Shown here: piece after piece, positions 18,012-27,783 of the stretch
How positions within the stretch are numbered: position 1 is the stretch's first letter
How the letters are laid out: each line of letters starts with the position of its first letter
Source: CAJQQK01 sp965224225
GTDB taxonomy: Bacteria; Pseudomonadota; Alphaproteobacteria; Rhizobiales; Hyphomicrobiaceae
Reading direction: 5' to 3'
Assembly: GCA_965224225.1 (NCBI GenBank)
Contig: CBDCZF010000011.1
Coordinates: forward strand, 62,001-126,000
DNA length: 64,000 nucleotides
Position numbers and translations under genes: made by a program
Notes under the pieces: generated by a model
The model's database searches: none
What the model saw: the letters and a program-made list of their open reading frames with translations, nothing else
Told to the model about the DNA's origin: nothing

Positions 18012-19052
18012 TTAAACCGTCGCAACCGGCGTCGTCGGCGAGCCGACGGAGCCCGGCAGGCGCAATGGCGGCGCGGTGAGCAGGAAGCGCGTCCGTCCGG
18101 CCGTCCGCATGTAGTCGTTGAGCTCACTGAGCCACCAGATTTCACCCAGGTGAATGCCGAGCTTGAACAGGCAAAGCTCGTGCAACGGCAACATCGCGCG
18201 GCGGCCTTCGCCCGTTTCACTTGGCGCCCGCTCGACGGCATAGTTGTCGGCAATCAATACCGCGAGACCGCTGTCGGCAACCCACTCCTGCAGTCTCGGA
18301 TCGCGCCCCTCGAGGGCCGCGCAGGAATTGTGCAGCACGTGCTGATCGGGTTCGCGATTCATCTCCAGGAGCTTGCGTGCAAAGCCTGTGTGCAGGCAGA
18401 CCATGTCGCCCTTTTCGACGACGGCGCCCTGCTCGCTCATCGCCTGCTCGAGCACCGAGAAATCGGCATTCGATTTCTCGTCACCGCAGATTGCGTAGAG
18501 GTCGATCAGCACGGCCCGGCCCTGCACGCAGCGCTCGGCCATATTCTCGATGCCGAGCTTCCTCGCCTCGACCCCCTCGACCTCGCCGCATTCTCCGCAA
18601 CCATCGCCGGCAACGATATGTTCGCCGCCGCGCCAGCCGTTGTAGAACACCGCCTCAGCAACACCGTCATCGTCGGCATCGAACAGACCGCCGACATGGG
18701 CGAGTGCGTCCCACTGCGTGGAATACTGCGTGTGAATGAGCACGCGGTCATCGTTGACGACATCGGTCAGATCAGGGTTGTTCAGCGCCTTGTGCAAGGG
18801 CAGCAAATAGCGCTCGACACCGTCCGGCGTCGCCGTCGGAAACCGCTGCGGAGGATGGCGTGCCGGGTTGAGAAGATTGCCGCCCGGATAGTCGAGCGGC
18901 AGCGACAGGCAGAACGTTCGCCCCTCCTTCACCTCGGCGATGCCTTCGAGCACTTTCTCTTTTGTGATCAGGTTGAGCCGACCGGCCTGATCGTCGGGCC
19001 CGAAGTCACCCCAGTTCGAGCCCTCGGGCCGCTTCTTCCAACGTGTCGTCAT
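18012..19052 (-). CDS. Cyclase / kynurenine-formamidase-family hydrolase
   Basis: 346 residues from ATG at 19052, which has AGGA 5 bases upstream. The cyclase-family metal site is recognisable as H-T-Q-Y-S-T-Q-W-D-A-L-A-H (about residues 107-119), a variant of H-x-G-T-H-x-D-x-x-x-H. Members hydrolyse formamides, lactones or similar bonds; the Q-W-D-A-L-A-H form is common in long, uncharacterised members of around 320-350 residues. It lies 14 bases after the 3-hydroxyacyl-CoA dehydrogenase gene on the same strand, so the two are probably one operon. Confidence 0.85.
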   Translation of the reverse strand: MTTRWKKRPEGSNWGDFGPDDQAGRLNLITKEKVLEGIAEVKEGRTFCLSLPLDYPGGNLLNPARHPPQRFPTATPDGVERYLLPLHKALNNPDLTDVVNDDRVLIHTQYSTQWDALAHVGGLFDADDDGVAEAVFYNGWRGGEHIVAGDGCGECGEVEGVEARKLGIENMAERCVQGRAVLIDLYAICGDEKSNADFSVLEQAMSEQGAVVEKGDMVCLHTGFARKLLEMNREPDQHVLHNSCAALEGRDPRLQEWVADSGLAVLIADNYAVERAPSETGEGRRAMLPLHELCLFKLGIHLGEIWWLSELNDYMRTAGRTRFLLTAPPLRLPGSVGSPTTPVATV

Positions 19053-19066
19053 GTTCCTGTCCGCTC

Positions 19067-20575
19067 TTATGCCGGCGTATGGATGGGGAGGCCGAGGATC
19101 GCCCGCCGGCTGAGCCACATCGTCGGACGATAGCGATCCTCACCGGTCAGCTCTTGCGCGCGCATCAGGATCTCGAGGCAGTTTTCGAGCGTCAGATCTT
19201 CGGCCAGTTCGAGCGGCCCGAGCGGATAGTTGAGGCCGAGCTTCATGGCGAGGTCGATGTCGGCCGGCGTTGCCAGGTTCACCTCGGCCATGTAGCAGCC
19301 GAGGTTGGCGATCATCGCGCACATTCGCTGGGCAACAAAGCCGGGACTGTCCTTGATTGCCGTCACCTTACGCCCGGACGCCGCAATGGCCGCGGCCACC
19401 GCATCGCGGGCCGCAGGGTCGGCACCGGGCGCCGTCATGATCGTAACACGCTTGGAGGTATCACACGACAGGTCGATGCACACCAGCCGGCGGTAGTCGA
19501 CGTCGACCATCATCGAGGTGTGGGTGGCATCCTCGCCGACCGGGGCGGCCAGGATCGGCGCGCTGCCGTCATCCTCCTCGCGCACTTCGATGCCGACCAT
19601 CCGGCAGAAGTCGGCAAGTGCATTATCGGGGTCAGCCAGTGATACATGACCGGCAGGCGCCACGTCGGTCTCGTGATCGGGCGATGGCGGGTCGACCATT
19701 TGGCCTTTTTCGTAGTTGTACCAGCCGGCCTCGGTCTTGCGGCCCCAACGTCCGGAATTGAAGATCGCCTCATGCAACGGCGAGGTCTTGATACGCGGGT
19801 CCTGGATGTAGCCGTTGTAGATGATCATGCTCGCCGGAAAGTTCACATCGATGCCAGTGAGATCCATCAATTCGAACGGGCCCATGCGGAAATGCCGGCA
19901 ATCCCGCATGATGGCGTCGACCTGGGCCGGCGTCGCGACACCTTCATGCACGATGCGCAGCGCTTCCGAAGAAAACGCCCGCCCGCCCATATTGACCAGG
20001 AAGCCCGGCATGTCGGCAACCGTGACCGGCACCCGCGTCATGCGCTTGCCAAGCTCGGTCAGCGCCGCCACCGTCTCATCGGAAGTATCGGAGGCCCGGA
20101 TCACTTCGACGAGCTTCATCAAGGGCACCGGATTGAAGAAGTGCATACCCGCGACGCGGTCGCGCTTGGTGCAGGCCTGGGCCAGCGACGCGATCGGGAT
20201 CGACGAGGTGTTCGAGGCGATGATGCAGTCATCGGAGACCACCGCCTCGACCTGCTTGAAGACGTCCGTCTTGATTTCGAGGTTCTCGAAGACCGCTTCG
20301 ATCACGGCATCGCACGATGCCAGTGCATCGTAGCTGTCGACAGTGCCGAGCCGATCGGCGGCACTCTTGGCATCTTCAGCGCTGATCCGCTCTTTCTCGA
20401 CCAGCCGATCGATGCGCTTGACGATCTGCTCGCGGCCGGTTTCCGCACCACCGGGTTTGGCATCGAACAGCAGTGTCTTTATGCCCCCCTGGCAGGCGAC
20501 CTGCGCAATGCCCTGCCCCATGGCACCGGCACCAATCACTGCGATCGTATAGTCGGCCGCATCGACAGACTTCAT
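19067..20575 (-). CDS. 3-hydroxyacyl-CoA dehydrogenase with duplicated C-terminal domain
   Basis: 502 residues. N-terminal Rossmann domain with G-A-G-A-M-G-Q-G-I (about residues 17-25), then two 3HCDH C-terminal domains (about 190-290 and 400-490). The long form resembles PaaH/PaaC-type dehydrogenases of phenylacetate or general beta-oxidation, which oxidise 3-hydroxyacyl-CoA to 3-ketoacyl-CoA with NAD. ATG at 20575 is preferred, with GGGAGA about 9 bases upstream; the frame also opens 21 bases earlier at a TTG. First gene of the minus-strand block. Confidence 0.9.
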   Translation of the reverse strand: MKSVDAADYTIAVIGAGAMGQGIAQVACQGGIKTLLFDAKPGGAETGREQIVKRIDRLVEKERISAEDAKSAADRLGTVDSYDALASCDAVIEAVFENLEIKTDVFKQVEAVVSDDCIIASNTSSIPIASLAQACTKRDRVAGMHFFNPVPLMKLVEVIRASDTSDETVAALTELGKRMTRVPVTVADMPGFLVNMGGRAFSSEALRIVHEGVATPAQVDAIMRDCRHFRMGPFELMDLTGIDVNFPASMIIYNGYIQDPRIKTSPLHEAIFNSGRWGRKTEAGWYNYEKGQMVDPPSPDHETDVAPAGHVSLADPDNALADFCRMVGIEVREEDDGSAPILAAPVGEDATHTSMMVDVDYRRLVCIDLSCDTSKRVTIMTAPGADPAARDAVAAAIAASGRKVTAIKDSPGFVAQRMCAMIANLGCYMAEVNLATPADIDLAMKLGLNYPLGPLELAEDLTLENCLEILMRAQELTGEDRYRPTMWLSRRAILGLPIHTPA

Positions 20576-20817
20576 TTCATGTCTCCCGGAAATCAACGGT
20601 TATCGCGGCGCAACGTCACCACTTGGAGAAAAGTAGCAGTTGGCGGGGGAAATCGAACAGGCGCGAGCCGATCACGCTTGTGATCTGTTACACTACCCAT
20701 CGGTATGCTATTCGGTTGCCCTGTTTCAGGCCTGCCGAAGTCTTGACTCACATCAAGTGTACTAATTCGCCTGCGCAGTAGTCTGCACCATCATCCCCCC
20801 ACACACGATCGAGCTGA

Positions 20818-21321
20818 ATGACCATGACCCGACCCCTATTCATGCGATGGCCCTTTCTCGCCCTACCGATGGCGGGCCTGTTAGCCGGGCTATTCAGCCA
20901 GACGCCTGCATCAGCCAATAACGAAATCGGCGATCTGCTGGGCACCTGGTCGGGCTGGGGCCAGATCGTCCTGAAATCGGGCGTTGCGGAAAAGATCAAG
21001 TGCAATGCCTATAACACGGGCGGCGGCAACGAACTCCGCCTGGTCGTCCGTTGCGCCAGCACCAGCTACAAGATCGAAATTCGCAGCCGGCTCGAAAAGA
21101 AGGGCTCGGCGCTCAGCGGCGAATGGGAGGAACGCACCTACAATGCCACCGGTACGGCGAGCGGCAAGATCAGCGCCAACTCGGTTACGTTATCGATCAC
21201 GGGCGGCGGCTTCAGTGGCCGCATGAACGTCACATATTCACCAACGCGCCAGACGATCGGCATCCAGACAGACGGCATCGATATGAAATCGGTCGATATC
21301 GGCCTGTCGCGCTCGCAGTAG
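20818..21321 (+). CDS. Exported protein of unknown function
   Basis: 167 residues with a clear signal peptide (hydrophobic core about residues 11-28, ending T-P-A-S-A-N). The mature part is rich in beta-type alternation, with G-T-W-S-G-W-G and S-G-x-W-E-E-R-T-Y-N segments and glycine-rich turns, suggesting a small beta-barrel or lipocalin-like fold. It contains two cysteines (C-N-A-Y and V-R-C-A-S) that could form a disulfide in the periplasm. No named family recognised. The gene stands alone on plus between two minus-strand genes. Confidence 0.75.
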   Translation: MTMTRPLFMRWPFLALPMAGLLAGLFSQTPASANNEIGDLLGTWSGWGQIVLKSGVAEKIKCNAYNTGGGNELRLVVRCASTSYKIEIRSRLEKKGSALSGEWEERTYNATGTASGKISANSVTLSITGGGFSGRMNVTYSPTRQTIGIQTDGIDMKSVDIGLSRSQ

Positions 21322-21353
21322 GGTTGTCCTATTGCAAGGACGGACGGACAGCC

Positions 21354-21950
21354 TTACCCGCCGTAGCGGTAGTGGCCGGTGATCTTGCGCGCAAACAGCC
21401 AGTCCTCGAGTTGCACGCCGAACCCGCGATTGTGGACAATCAGCGGCACACCCTTGGCGTTCTTGTGCTGGGTGACGATCGCGATGTGCGTCTTCGAGGA
21501 GCGGCCCTCCGGCAGATGCATCGAAACGATGTCACCTGGCTTGTAGATCGACGGGTCCGTGGCCGTTGACAGCGACTGGCCGTGGCGCGCGAAGAACTTG
21601 CGCAGCACCGTGACGCGGCGGTGGTCGATGTTGGTGTCACCGGAGCCGACCCGGGCTTTGTGGACTTTGACCTGCAGGTCGATGCCGAGCTTGCGGTAGG
21701 CACGCACAAGAACGTCCGTACACACGCCTGTGTACCAGGGCACATCACCGCCGGGATAAGCGATCTTCACGTAGGCCGGATTATAGACCGCCGGTACCCA
21801 GCGCTGCGCCAGTGCGGCATTTGCCAGGCGGACACCGAATGGCAGGGATTGTGAGGTTGCGGGCTTGGCCGCCGGCCCGGCGATTGCTGCTGCATGTGCC
21901 GTGGTTAGAAAAAAAGCGAATGAACAAAGGCAGATAGTCGAACGTCGCAT
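21354..21950 (-). CDS. DUF1287-family exported protein
   Basis: 198 residues from ATG at 21950, with a signal peptide ending near A-H-A-A-A. It contains the family pattern Y-P-G-G-D-V-P-W-Y-T-G-V-C-T-D-V-L-V-R-A-Y-R (about residues 62-83), N-I-D-H-R-R, P-G-D-I-V-S and H-I-A-I-V-T. The Cys/His arrangement is NlpC/P60-like, so a periplasmic peptidase or amidase acting on cell wall material is plausible. The longer upstream frame has no ribosome site and no family similarity. Confidence 0.82.
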   Translation of the reverse strand: MRRSTICLCSFAFFLTTAHAAAIAGPAAKPATSQSLPFGVRLANAALAQRWVPAVYNPAYVKIAYPGGDVPWYTGVCTDVLVRAYRKLGIDLQVKVHKARVGSGDTNIDHRRVTVLRKFFARHGQSLSTATDPSIYKPGDIVSMHLPEGRSSKTHIAIVTQHKNAKGVPLIVHNRGFGVQLEDWLFARKITGHYRYGG

Positions 21951-22271
21951 GAAAGCCCTGATCACGTCAGCTGTCCTTTTGAATGGGATCGGTTGGCGGG
22001 ACTGGCATGTAGTGGGGCAAGCACACCATGATTCGACGGCAAGACTTTGACGATCTTTGCTTTGGAGGGAACTGGCTCGCCACCGGCGCATTGAAAATCG
22101 CAAACCGGATTCCGGCGACCGGTGGTTGCGTTCACACGGTCGTGATCAACATGGTTGCAAGAGCTGGCACATACTAGCTTGACCCAAACGGGTGCAATCG
22201 CAATCGACCAGCCGTTTTTTGATCCTACCATGGCAGGATCAGTGCTCAACCCGCAGTACGGAGTACTACAA
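21951..22271. other. Divergent intergenic region, 321 bases
   Basis: It lies between the starts of the DUF1287 gene (minus) and the metallo-beta-lactamase-fold gene (plus). It must hold both promoters. I see no strong palindrome or well-matched -35/-10 pair; TTGACC occurs at 22179 but has no good partner. Confidence 0.4.
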
Positions 22272-23261
22272 ATGACTGACACCCCCCTTCAAGTTTCCCG
22301 CCGCAACCTGCTCGTCGGTGCCTCGGCCTTGGCTGCCGCCGGCAGCCTGACAGCGGTCGGCAGCGCCAGTGCCAAGGCGCCGATGCAGGGAGTTGGCGGC
22401 ACGGCGTTCCGCCGTGTCAAGCTCGGCGACTTCGAGGTGACGACCGTTTTCGACGGCTACGTCAACCTGCCCAAGGTCCACCCGATTTTCGGCAACAACC
22501 AGAAACCGGAAGACGTTGCCGCTTATCTCGAGGGGAACCACCTGCCCGGCAACAAGATGTCGATCGGCTTCACGCCGGTGATCGTCAACACAGGCAATGA
22601 GGTCGTGTTGTTCGACACGGGTAACGGTGCCGGCCGCGGCCCCACGCGCGGCAACGTCGCCAAGTCCATCGCGGCCGCTGGCTACACGCCGGACCAGATC
22701 GACATCGTCGTCATCACCCATTTCCACCCCGACCACATTGGCGGCATGAATGCTGACGGCAAAACCACGTTCCCGAATGCACGCTATGTCACCGGCGAAG
22801 CGGAATACAACTTCTGGACCTCGAAGGAACTTGCCGGAACCTCCAACAAGAGCATGCAGGGTCGCGTCAAACTGGTTCAGGACAAGGTCGTGCCGGTTGC
22901 CGACAAGATGACCTTCATCAAGGGCGGCGGCGACGTCGTCACGGGCATCACGGCCATCGAGGCGTTCGGCCATACTCCCGGCCACATGGGCTACAACATC
23001 GAGAGCAATGGCCAGCGTCTCGTACTCTGGGGCGATGCCTGCAACCACTACGTCGCCTCGCTGCAAAAGCCCGAGTGGCACGTCATCTTCGACATGGACA
23101 AGGAAAAAGCGATCGCAGCCCGCAAGCAGATGCTCGGCATGGTCGCAGCCGACAAGGTACCGGCCACCGGCTACCACATGCCGTTCCCGGCCATCGGCTA
23201 TGTTGAAGCCCAGGGCGACGCCTTCCGCTGGGTCGGCCTCAGCTATCAGCTCGACCTGTGA
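22272..23261 (+). CDS. Tat-exported metallo-beta-lactamase-fold hydrolase
   Basis: 329 residues. The N-terminus holds a twin-arginine signal (S-R-R-N-L-L-V-G then a hydrophobic run to about residue 36), pointing to export of a folded metalloprotein. The metal motif is T-H-F-H-P-D-H-I-G-G (H-x-H-x-D-H, about residues 152-157), with further ligands in F-G-H-T-P-G-H and G-D-A-C-N-H. Family members include quorum-quenching lactonases and other hydrolases, so the substrate is open. ATG at 22272 chosen because the signal starts there. Confidence 0.86.
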   Translation: MTDTPLQVSRRNLLVGASALAAAGSLTAVGSASAKAPMQGVGGTAFRRVKLGDFEVTTVFDGYVNLPKVHPIFGNNQKPEDVAAYLEGNHLPGNKMSIGFTPVIVNTGNEVVLFDTGNGAGRGPTRGNVAKSIAAAGYTPDQIDIVVITHFHPDHIGGMNADGKTTFPNARYVTGEAEYNFWTSKELAGTSNKSMQGRVKLVQDKVVPVADKMTFIKGGGDVVTGITAIEAFGHTPGHMGYNIESNGQRLVLWGDACNHYVASLQKPEWHVIFDMDKEKAIAARKQMLGMVAADKVPATGYHMPFPAIGYVEAQGDAFRWVGLSYQLDL

Positions 23262-23354
23262 GATAGTTGTGTGCGCCAGGTACGGCGCGTACCAGAAAAT
23301 TCGGCGCCGCATGATATTGTCGTCTTGCGGCGCCGGATGGTCGGTGGTGGCGAC

Positions 23355-23741
23355 CTATCCCGTGCTCCAGGCACGAGGCTGCAGCATGCCGGCGATTTTG
23401 CAGGCCTGTTTGACGTAACCATATGGGAAGAGCTCGAAGAACAACCTTCGCGCGTCCGCTTTGCTCAGATGTCTCAAGTCGGCAAGATGGTTGAATGCGA
23501 ACCGCGCGTCCGGCGCGACCGAGTGCTCATCATGATAAGCCCTGATAAAGCGCACGATCGCCCAATGGTCGTCGGTTAGCGCTATGTCTTCTTCGGCGGC
23601 GATAATTTCGCAAACTGCTTCGTCCCAGTCACCGGGCTGCACGAGATAACCCGATTCATCGCGCTTGAACGAGCGTCCGTCCATTGAAAAATCAGAGATT
23701 CTGTCGGTACGCAGCGGCACACTATCTTTGCTGGTCGTCAT
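23355..23741 (-). CDS. DsrC/TusE-family sulfur-relay-like protein
   Basis: 128 residues. The family core is clear: G-Y-L-x-x-x-x-D-W, L-T-D-D-H-W-A-I-V-R-F-I-R-A-Y, and the end Y-G-Y-V-K-Q-A-C-K-I-A-G. The cysteine at position 114 matches the inner cysteine (CysB) of DsrC. The penultimate cysteine (CysA), which carries the persulfide in both DsrC and TusE, is absent: the protein ends P-R-A-W-S-T-G. It is therefore unlikely to work as a TusE in tRNA 2-thiolation. No dsr or tus genes are nearby. It may be a regulatory relative. Confidence 0.82.
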   Translation of the reverse strand: MTTSKDSVPLRTDRISDFSMDGRSFKRDESGYLVQPGDWDEAVCEIIAAEEDIALTDDHWAIVRFIRAYHDEHSVAPDARFAFNHLADLRHLSKADARRLFFELFPYGYVKQACKIAGMLQPRAWSTG

Positions 23742-24000
23742 AGGATTATCATTCCTGTTCGTGTAGCCGCTACGTCCAATTTGCCAGCAATCTCGCGCTT
23801 CGATAGCGCAATTGCGCCATACACATCCTTGGCTGGCCCATCACGATATCGAGCATAAAACACTCGTGAGAAGCGACCGCCCGGACCGCGTGTCCGATCG
23901 AAATTGCTCTATCCGGAAATACGATAACAAAGTTTGCGCCCGCTGGAACCGCCAGTTCGGGGATACAGATCCAGTGATGTTATGGACCGCCGTGTCAGAT

Positions 24001-25818
24001 TTACCGCCGCCTGATCCGCCAAGCCCGCAACGGCCCGGTGGTCGCGCCAATCGATACCGGCTCGAGCATCGCCAGTTTCCCGCCGGTGCGCATGAACCTG
24101 CCGAAGAGCTTTGCCCCATCAGTTTCATCGGCGGGCACCGTGGCGCTTTGTTCGGCTGCACACAGCACGAGATAGTCGGCGTTCATCGCAGCGAGCCGCT
24201 TTTGCGCCTCCGGCAGCGGCGCCTGGAGCAGCAGGAACAAGTCGAGGATCGAGCGGTGGATGCGATGGTAGGGGCCCGCCTGGGCGCGGTGATGGGTGGC
24301 GAGCACGATGTAGGGGCCAAGGTCGATGTCCGTGACGATCAGGCCAGGCGGCAATTTCGACAATGCAGCGATGTCCGCCTTATAGGTGCACTCTGCAACG
24401 CCCGATGACAGTTTCTCATTGGCACCGGCCTCGACATTCGAAACTGCGCCGATCACGATACCCGCCAGCAGAAACACGTTCGCCTGATTGAGCAGCGCCA
24501 GGGCGCCGATGCGTACCGTGCGTGCTGAAACCTCATCGAAGGCCGGCAGGCGGGCGATCCAAGCTGCAATCGGAACCAGGGCGAGCAACGCACCGTAGGG
24601 CAGGAACTTTACGTAATAGAAGCCATAGATACAGGCGAGTACGGTCGAGGCGGCGATGAAGATGTCGACAGTGCGCCGGGTTCGCCACGCCTGGCTAATC
24701 GTGATCGCCAGCGCCAGGACCATCATTGTCATATGGGCGATTGCCAGTGACGGCTTGATCTTGGCGAAGGTCCACAGCGAATTGCCTTCGAGCACATGGT
24801 CGAGCCACAGCGTCTTGACGGCCGGGTCGATGCCGGCAAAGGCCCCGCCGGCACAGACCGGATTGGCGGCGAGATAGAGGCCGAGGCCGGCGATACCGGC
24901 AACCGCGTATCCCCCGATCCAAACCAGCGGCGACGCGTCGGCATAACGCAACCGCAGCAGAAACGAGGCAAGTGCCGCTGCACCGGTCAGCGCCAGCAGA
25001 TTGAGGCTGAGCTGATCACAGGCCACCACGAACCACTGGCCGGGATGGGAGGTGACGGCAAATCCGATCAGCAGCGTCACGAACAAGGCAACCGCGGCGT
25101 TGGCGGCGCCAGCCCGCGCAGAGTGGTCAAAGCAGGCAAACAGACACGCAAGAGCGAGCGTGACGGCAATCAGCGGCAGAGCCTCTAAACCGACAATCAG
25201 GCCGATGCCGAACATCAAGCCTGCGAGCCAGCCGATACGGCCATCAACCAGCGACCGTTGCAGCAAGAGAATGCCGACCACCGCGCCGACAATCTGCACG
25301 TTGTGATGGTCGATACGGCCGGGTAGGAACTGGGACATGCCCGTCGGGCAGGTTGCCAGCAGGACGATGGCCGCAATTGCAGCCCACACACCAGCGCGGC
25401 GCTCCGCTTCGAGCACCAGGAAGCGGGCCAGGCAAAGCAGCAGGGCCAGAGGCCAGACAATCTGGGCAGCGAATTCGGCACTGGCGCTGTCGACGAACAG
25501 CGCAAAGAACGAAATCAGCAGTGCAACGGGCAGATCAATCAGGCGCGACCAATGAGAGTTGAGCGCTTCCGGCGCACCGATCTTGAGGAGTTGCGTATCA
25601 TACCAATTGCCGTGTGCCATGAACTCGCGGATCTGCAGCAACCGCAAGGCATCGTCCGTGTCGTCGAACTTGAGGCCGATCGGAGGCGCTTCACCGCTGA
25701 GCAGCTGGCGCACGCCAACGAAAGTCACGGCCAGCAGACACCAAAGCCAGCGCGACTGCACGAAAGTATCAAGGACAGCCTTCAGCCTGAGGTCTGGCGC
25801 TGCATTCGATACCTGCAT
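24001..25818 (-). CDS. GT-C-like polytopic membrane protein
   Basis: About 605 residues from ATG at 25818; the frame continues to a TTG at 25944. Some twelve hydrophobic helices fill residues 15-460, with a soluble C-terminal part. The first loop has F-D-D-T-D-D-A-L-R-L, matching the acidic loop of GT-C glycosyltransferases such as oligosaccharyl transferases, and G-R-I-D-H-H-N follows in a later loop as in STT3/PglB-like proteins. It probably moves a lipid-linked sugar on the periplasmic face. It is divergent from the UDP-galactopyranose-mutase-like gene. Exact substrate unknown. Confidence 0.7.
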   Translation of the reverse strand: MQVSNAAPDLRLKAVLDTFVQSRWLWCLLAVTFVGVRQLLSGEAPPIGLKFDDTDDALRLLQIREFMAHGNWYDTQLLKIGAPEALNSHWSRLIDLPVALLISFFALFVDSASAEFAAQIVWPLALLLCLARFLVLEAERRAGVWAAIAAIVLLATCPTGMSQFLPGRIDHHNVQIVGAVVGILLLQRSLVDGRIGWLAGLMFGIGLIVGLEALPLIAVTLALACLFACFDHSARAGAANAAVALFVTLLIGFAVTSHPGQWFVVACDQLSLNLLALTGAAALASFLLRLRYADASPLVWIGGYAVAGIAGLGLYLAANPVCAGGAFAGIDPAVKTLWLDHVLEGNSLWTFAKIKPSLAIAHMTMMVLALAITISQAWRTRRTVDIFIAASTVLACIYGFYYVKFLPYGALLALVPIAAWIARLPAFDEVSARTVRIGALALLNQANVFLLAGIVIGAVSNVEAGANEKLSSGVAECTYKADIAALSKLPPGLIVTDIDLGPYIVLATHHRAQAGPYHRIHRSILDLFLLLQAPLPEAQKRLAAMNADYLVLCAAEQSATVPADETDGAKLFGRFMRTGGKLAMLEPVSIGATTGPLRAWRIRRR

Positions 25819-26165
25819 TTCTTCGGCCGCCCCTAGCCTTCCGGCTCCAACGCTTGACTCGCAAGCGTCTCCGCCGGAACCCTTGTCAACTTCTCGTTTG
25901 CGTTCCGGATTCACGAACACGATCCGACCTTCGCCCGGAATCAAGCGGCATCTTGCGTCAAAGCGATTTCAGCATCGTAAAGCATCGACGGCGAAGCATT
26001 ATATTCAGAGAATATTAGTAATGTTTCAGCCGGTTTACAGAACCTTTCGCAGATTGAATAAATTGGCATCTGCAAGGCATTTCTAAACCATTTCACCCTA
26101 ATGCTGTGCTCCAAAGATCGGGCGCACCCGGTCGCCGAGTAATTGCGTAGTCAGGGGTGAGCTTT

Positions 26166-27719
26166 ATGACAGTTTCGGACGTCTTTATCATCGGTGCCGG
26201 CCCGGCCGGTCTCACCGCCTCCTACCTGCTGACCAAAGAAGGCGTCTCAACCACCGTCATCGAAACAGACCCGGTCTATGTCGGCGGCATCTCGCGGACC
26301 GCCAACTACAAGGAATTTCTGTTCGACATCGGCGGTCATCGGTTCTTCTCAAAGTCCAAGGAAGTCGTTGATCTTTGGCAGGAAATCCTACCGCAGGACT
26401 TCATCGAACGGCCGCGCATGTCGCGCATCTATTATAACGGGCGCTATTTCTCCTACCCGCTCAAGGCGTTCGAGGCCCTGATCAACCTCGGGCCAATCAC
26501 AAGCGCAATGTGCATGCTTTCCTATGCCAAGTCGCGCGCCTTCCCGCACAAGGACCCGAAGACGTTCCACCAGTGGGTTGCCAACCAGTTCGGCGAGCGG
26601 CTGTTCTCGATCTTCTTCAAGACCTACACCGAAAAGGTGTGGGGCATGTCGTGCGATGAAATTTCGGCGGATTGGGCAGCGCAGCGTATTAAAGGCCTCG
26701 ACCTTCTTTCAGCCGTCATGAATGCGCTCAAGAATTCGCTCCTGCCGAAGAAAGCCGGCAAGACGAAAAACGGCGAAGTGATCAAGACGCTGATCGAAAG
26801 CTTCCAGTATCCGCGCAAGGGGCCCGGCATGATGTGGGATGCGGCCGCCGCCAAGACCCGCGCCCAGGGCGGCGAGATCCTGATGGATCACACGCTGACC
26901 TCGCTCGCCTACGACGCAGAAACCAAGCTCTGGACTATCGAAGCCACGACCGGTGCCGGTGAGACCAAGAGCTTCCAGGCCAAGCACGTGATCTCGTCAG
27001 CGCCGGTGCGCGAACTGGTCAACGCCATCCCGACGTCGGATGCCGCACAGGAAGCCTCCGACAGACTGCGCTACCGCGACTTCCTGACCGTCGCGCTGGT
27101 GGTCGAAAAGCCGGACCTTTTCCCGGACAACTGGATCTATATCCATGAACCGAGCGTCAAGGTCGGCCGCATTCAGAACTTCCGCTCGTGGTCGCCCGAA
27201 ATGGTGCCGAACCCGGCGCAGTCCTGCCTCGGCCTCGAATACTTTTGCTTCGAGGGCGACGGACTGTGGGAGGCCAAGGACGAAGACCTGATGGCGCTCG
27301 GCTCGAAGGAACTCGCCGAAATCGGTCTGGCCGGCGTCGAAGACGTGAGAGACGGCTGCGTCGTGCGCCAGAAGAAGGCCTACCCGGTCTATGACGACAA
27401 CTACAAGGAAAACGTCGAGACGATCCGCGCCGAGCTGGCCGAAAAGTATCCGACGCTGCACCTCGTCGGGCGCAACGGCATGCACAAGTACAACAACCAG
27501 GACCATGCGATGATGACGGCCATGCTGACCGTGAAAAACATCATCGCCGGCGAGATGCTGTACGACATCTGGAACGTCAACGAGGACGCCGAATACCACG
27601 AGGCAGGCGGTTCCGGCTCGCTCGAGGCGCTGAAGAGCGTGCGTATGGTCCCGACCCGTATCGAGGATGCAGCCGAACAAGGCGAGGAAACTGCCGAACC
27701 GATCCGCAAGGCTGGCTAA
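26166..27719 (+). CDS. UDP-galactopyranose-mutase-like FAD protein
   Basis: 517 residues. FAD-binding Rossmann motif G-A-G-P-A-G-L-T-A (about residues 11-19), then G-G-I-S-R-T and D-I-G-G-H-R-F-F-S-K, the segment shared by UDP-galactopyranose mutases and their many surface-polysaccharide relatives. The family rearranges or oxidises activated sugars in the cytoplasm. ATG at 26166 preferred over GTG at 26157, because AGGGGTGAG lies just upstream of it. It is followed by gtrA-like, which supports a role in surface glycan or lipid-linked sugar metabolism. Confidence 0.85.
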   Translation: MTVSDVFIIGAGPAGLTASYLLTKEGVSTTVIETDPVYVGGISRTANYKEFLFDIGGHRFFSKSKEVVDLWQEILPQDFIERPRMSRIYYNGRYFSYPLKAFEALINLGPITSAMCMLSYAKSRAFPHKDPKTFHQWVANQFGERLFSIFFKTYTEKVWGMSCDEISADWAAQRIKGLDLLSAVMNALKNSLLPKKAGKTKNGEVIKTLIESFQYPRKGPGMMWDAAAAKTRAQGGEILMDHTLTSLAYDAETKLWTIEATTGAGETKSFQAKHVISSAPVRELVNAIPTSDAAQEASDRLRYRDFLTVALVVEKPDLFPDNWIYIHEPSVKVGRIQNFRSWSPEMVPNPAQSCLGLEYFCFEGDGLWEAKDEDLMALGSKELAEIGLAGVEDVRDGCVVRQKKAYPVYDDNYKENVETIRAELAEKYPTLHLVGRNGMHKYNNQDHAMMTAMLTVKNIIAGEMLYDIWNVNEDAEYHEAGGSGSLEALKSVRMVPTRIEDAAEQGEETAEPIRKAG

Positions 27720-27731
27720 TTCTGCCATCGT

Positions 27732-27757
27732 CGAAACCGGCCCAAGGGCCGGTTTCG
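27732..27757 (+). terminator. Stem-loop between flavoprotein and GtrA genes
   Basis: Perfect 12-base arms CGAAACCGGCCC and GGGCCGGTTTCG with a 2-base centre, 13 bases after the stop at 27719. The T-tract that follows is weak (CGTTTCC), so it may attenuate rather than end transcription before the GtrA gene. Confidence 0.55.
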
Positions 27758-27783
27758 CGTTTCCATCAGGCGAGGCCCTTTCT

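Noticed and set aside
22266..23312. 348-residue open frame on minus over the metallo-beta-lactamase gene
   Set aside because: The plus strand has a Tat signal and a complete metal motif; the antisense frame has none.
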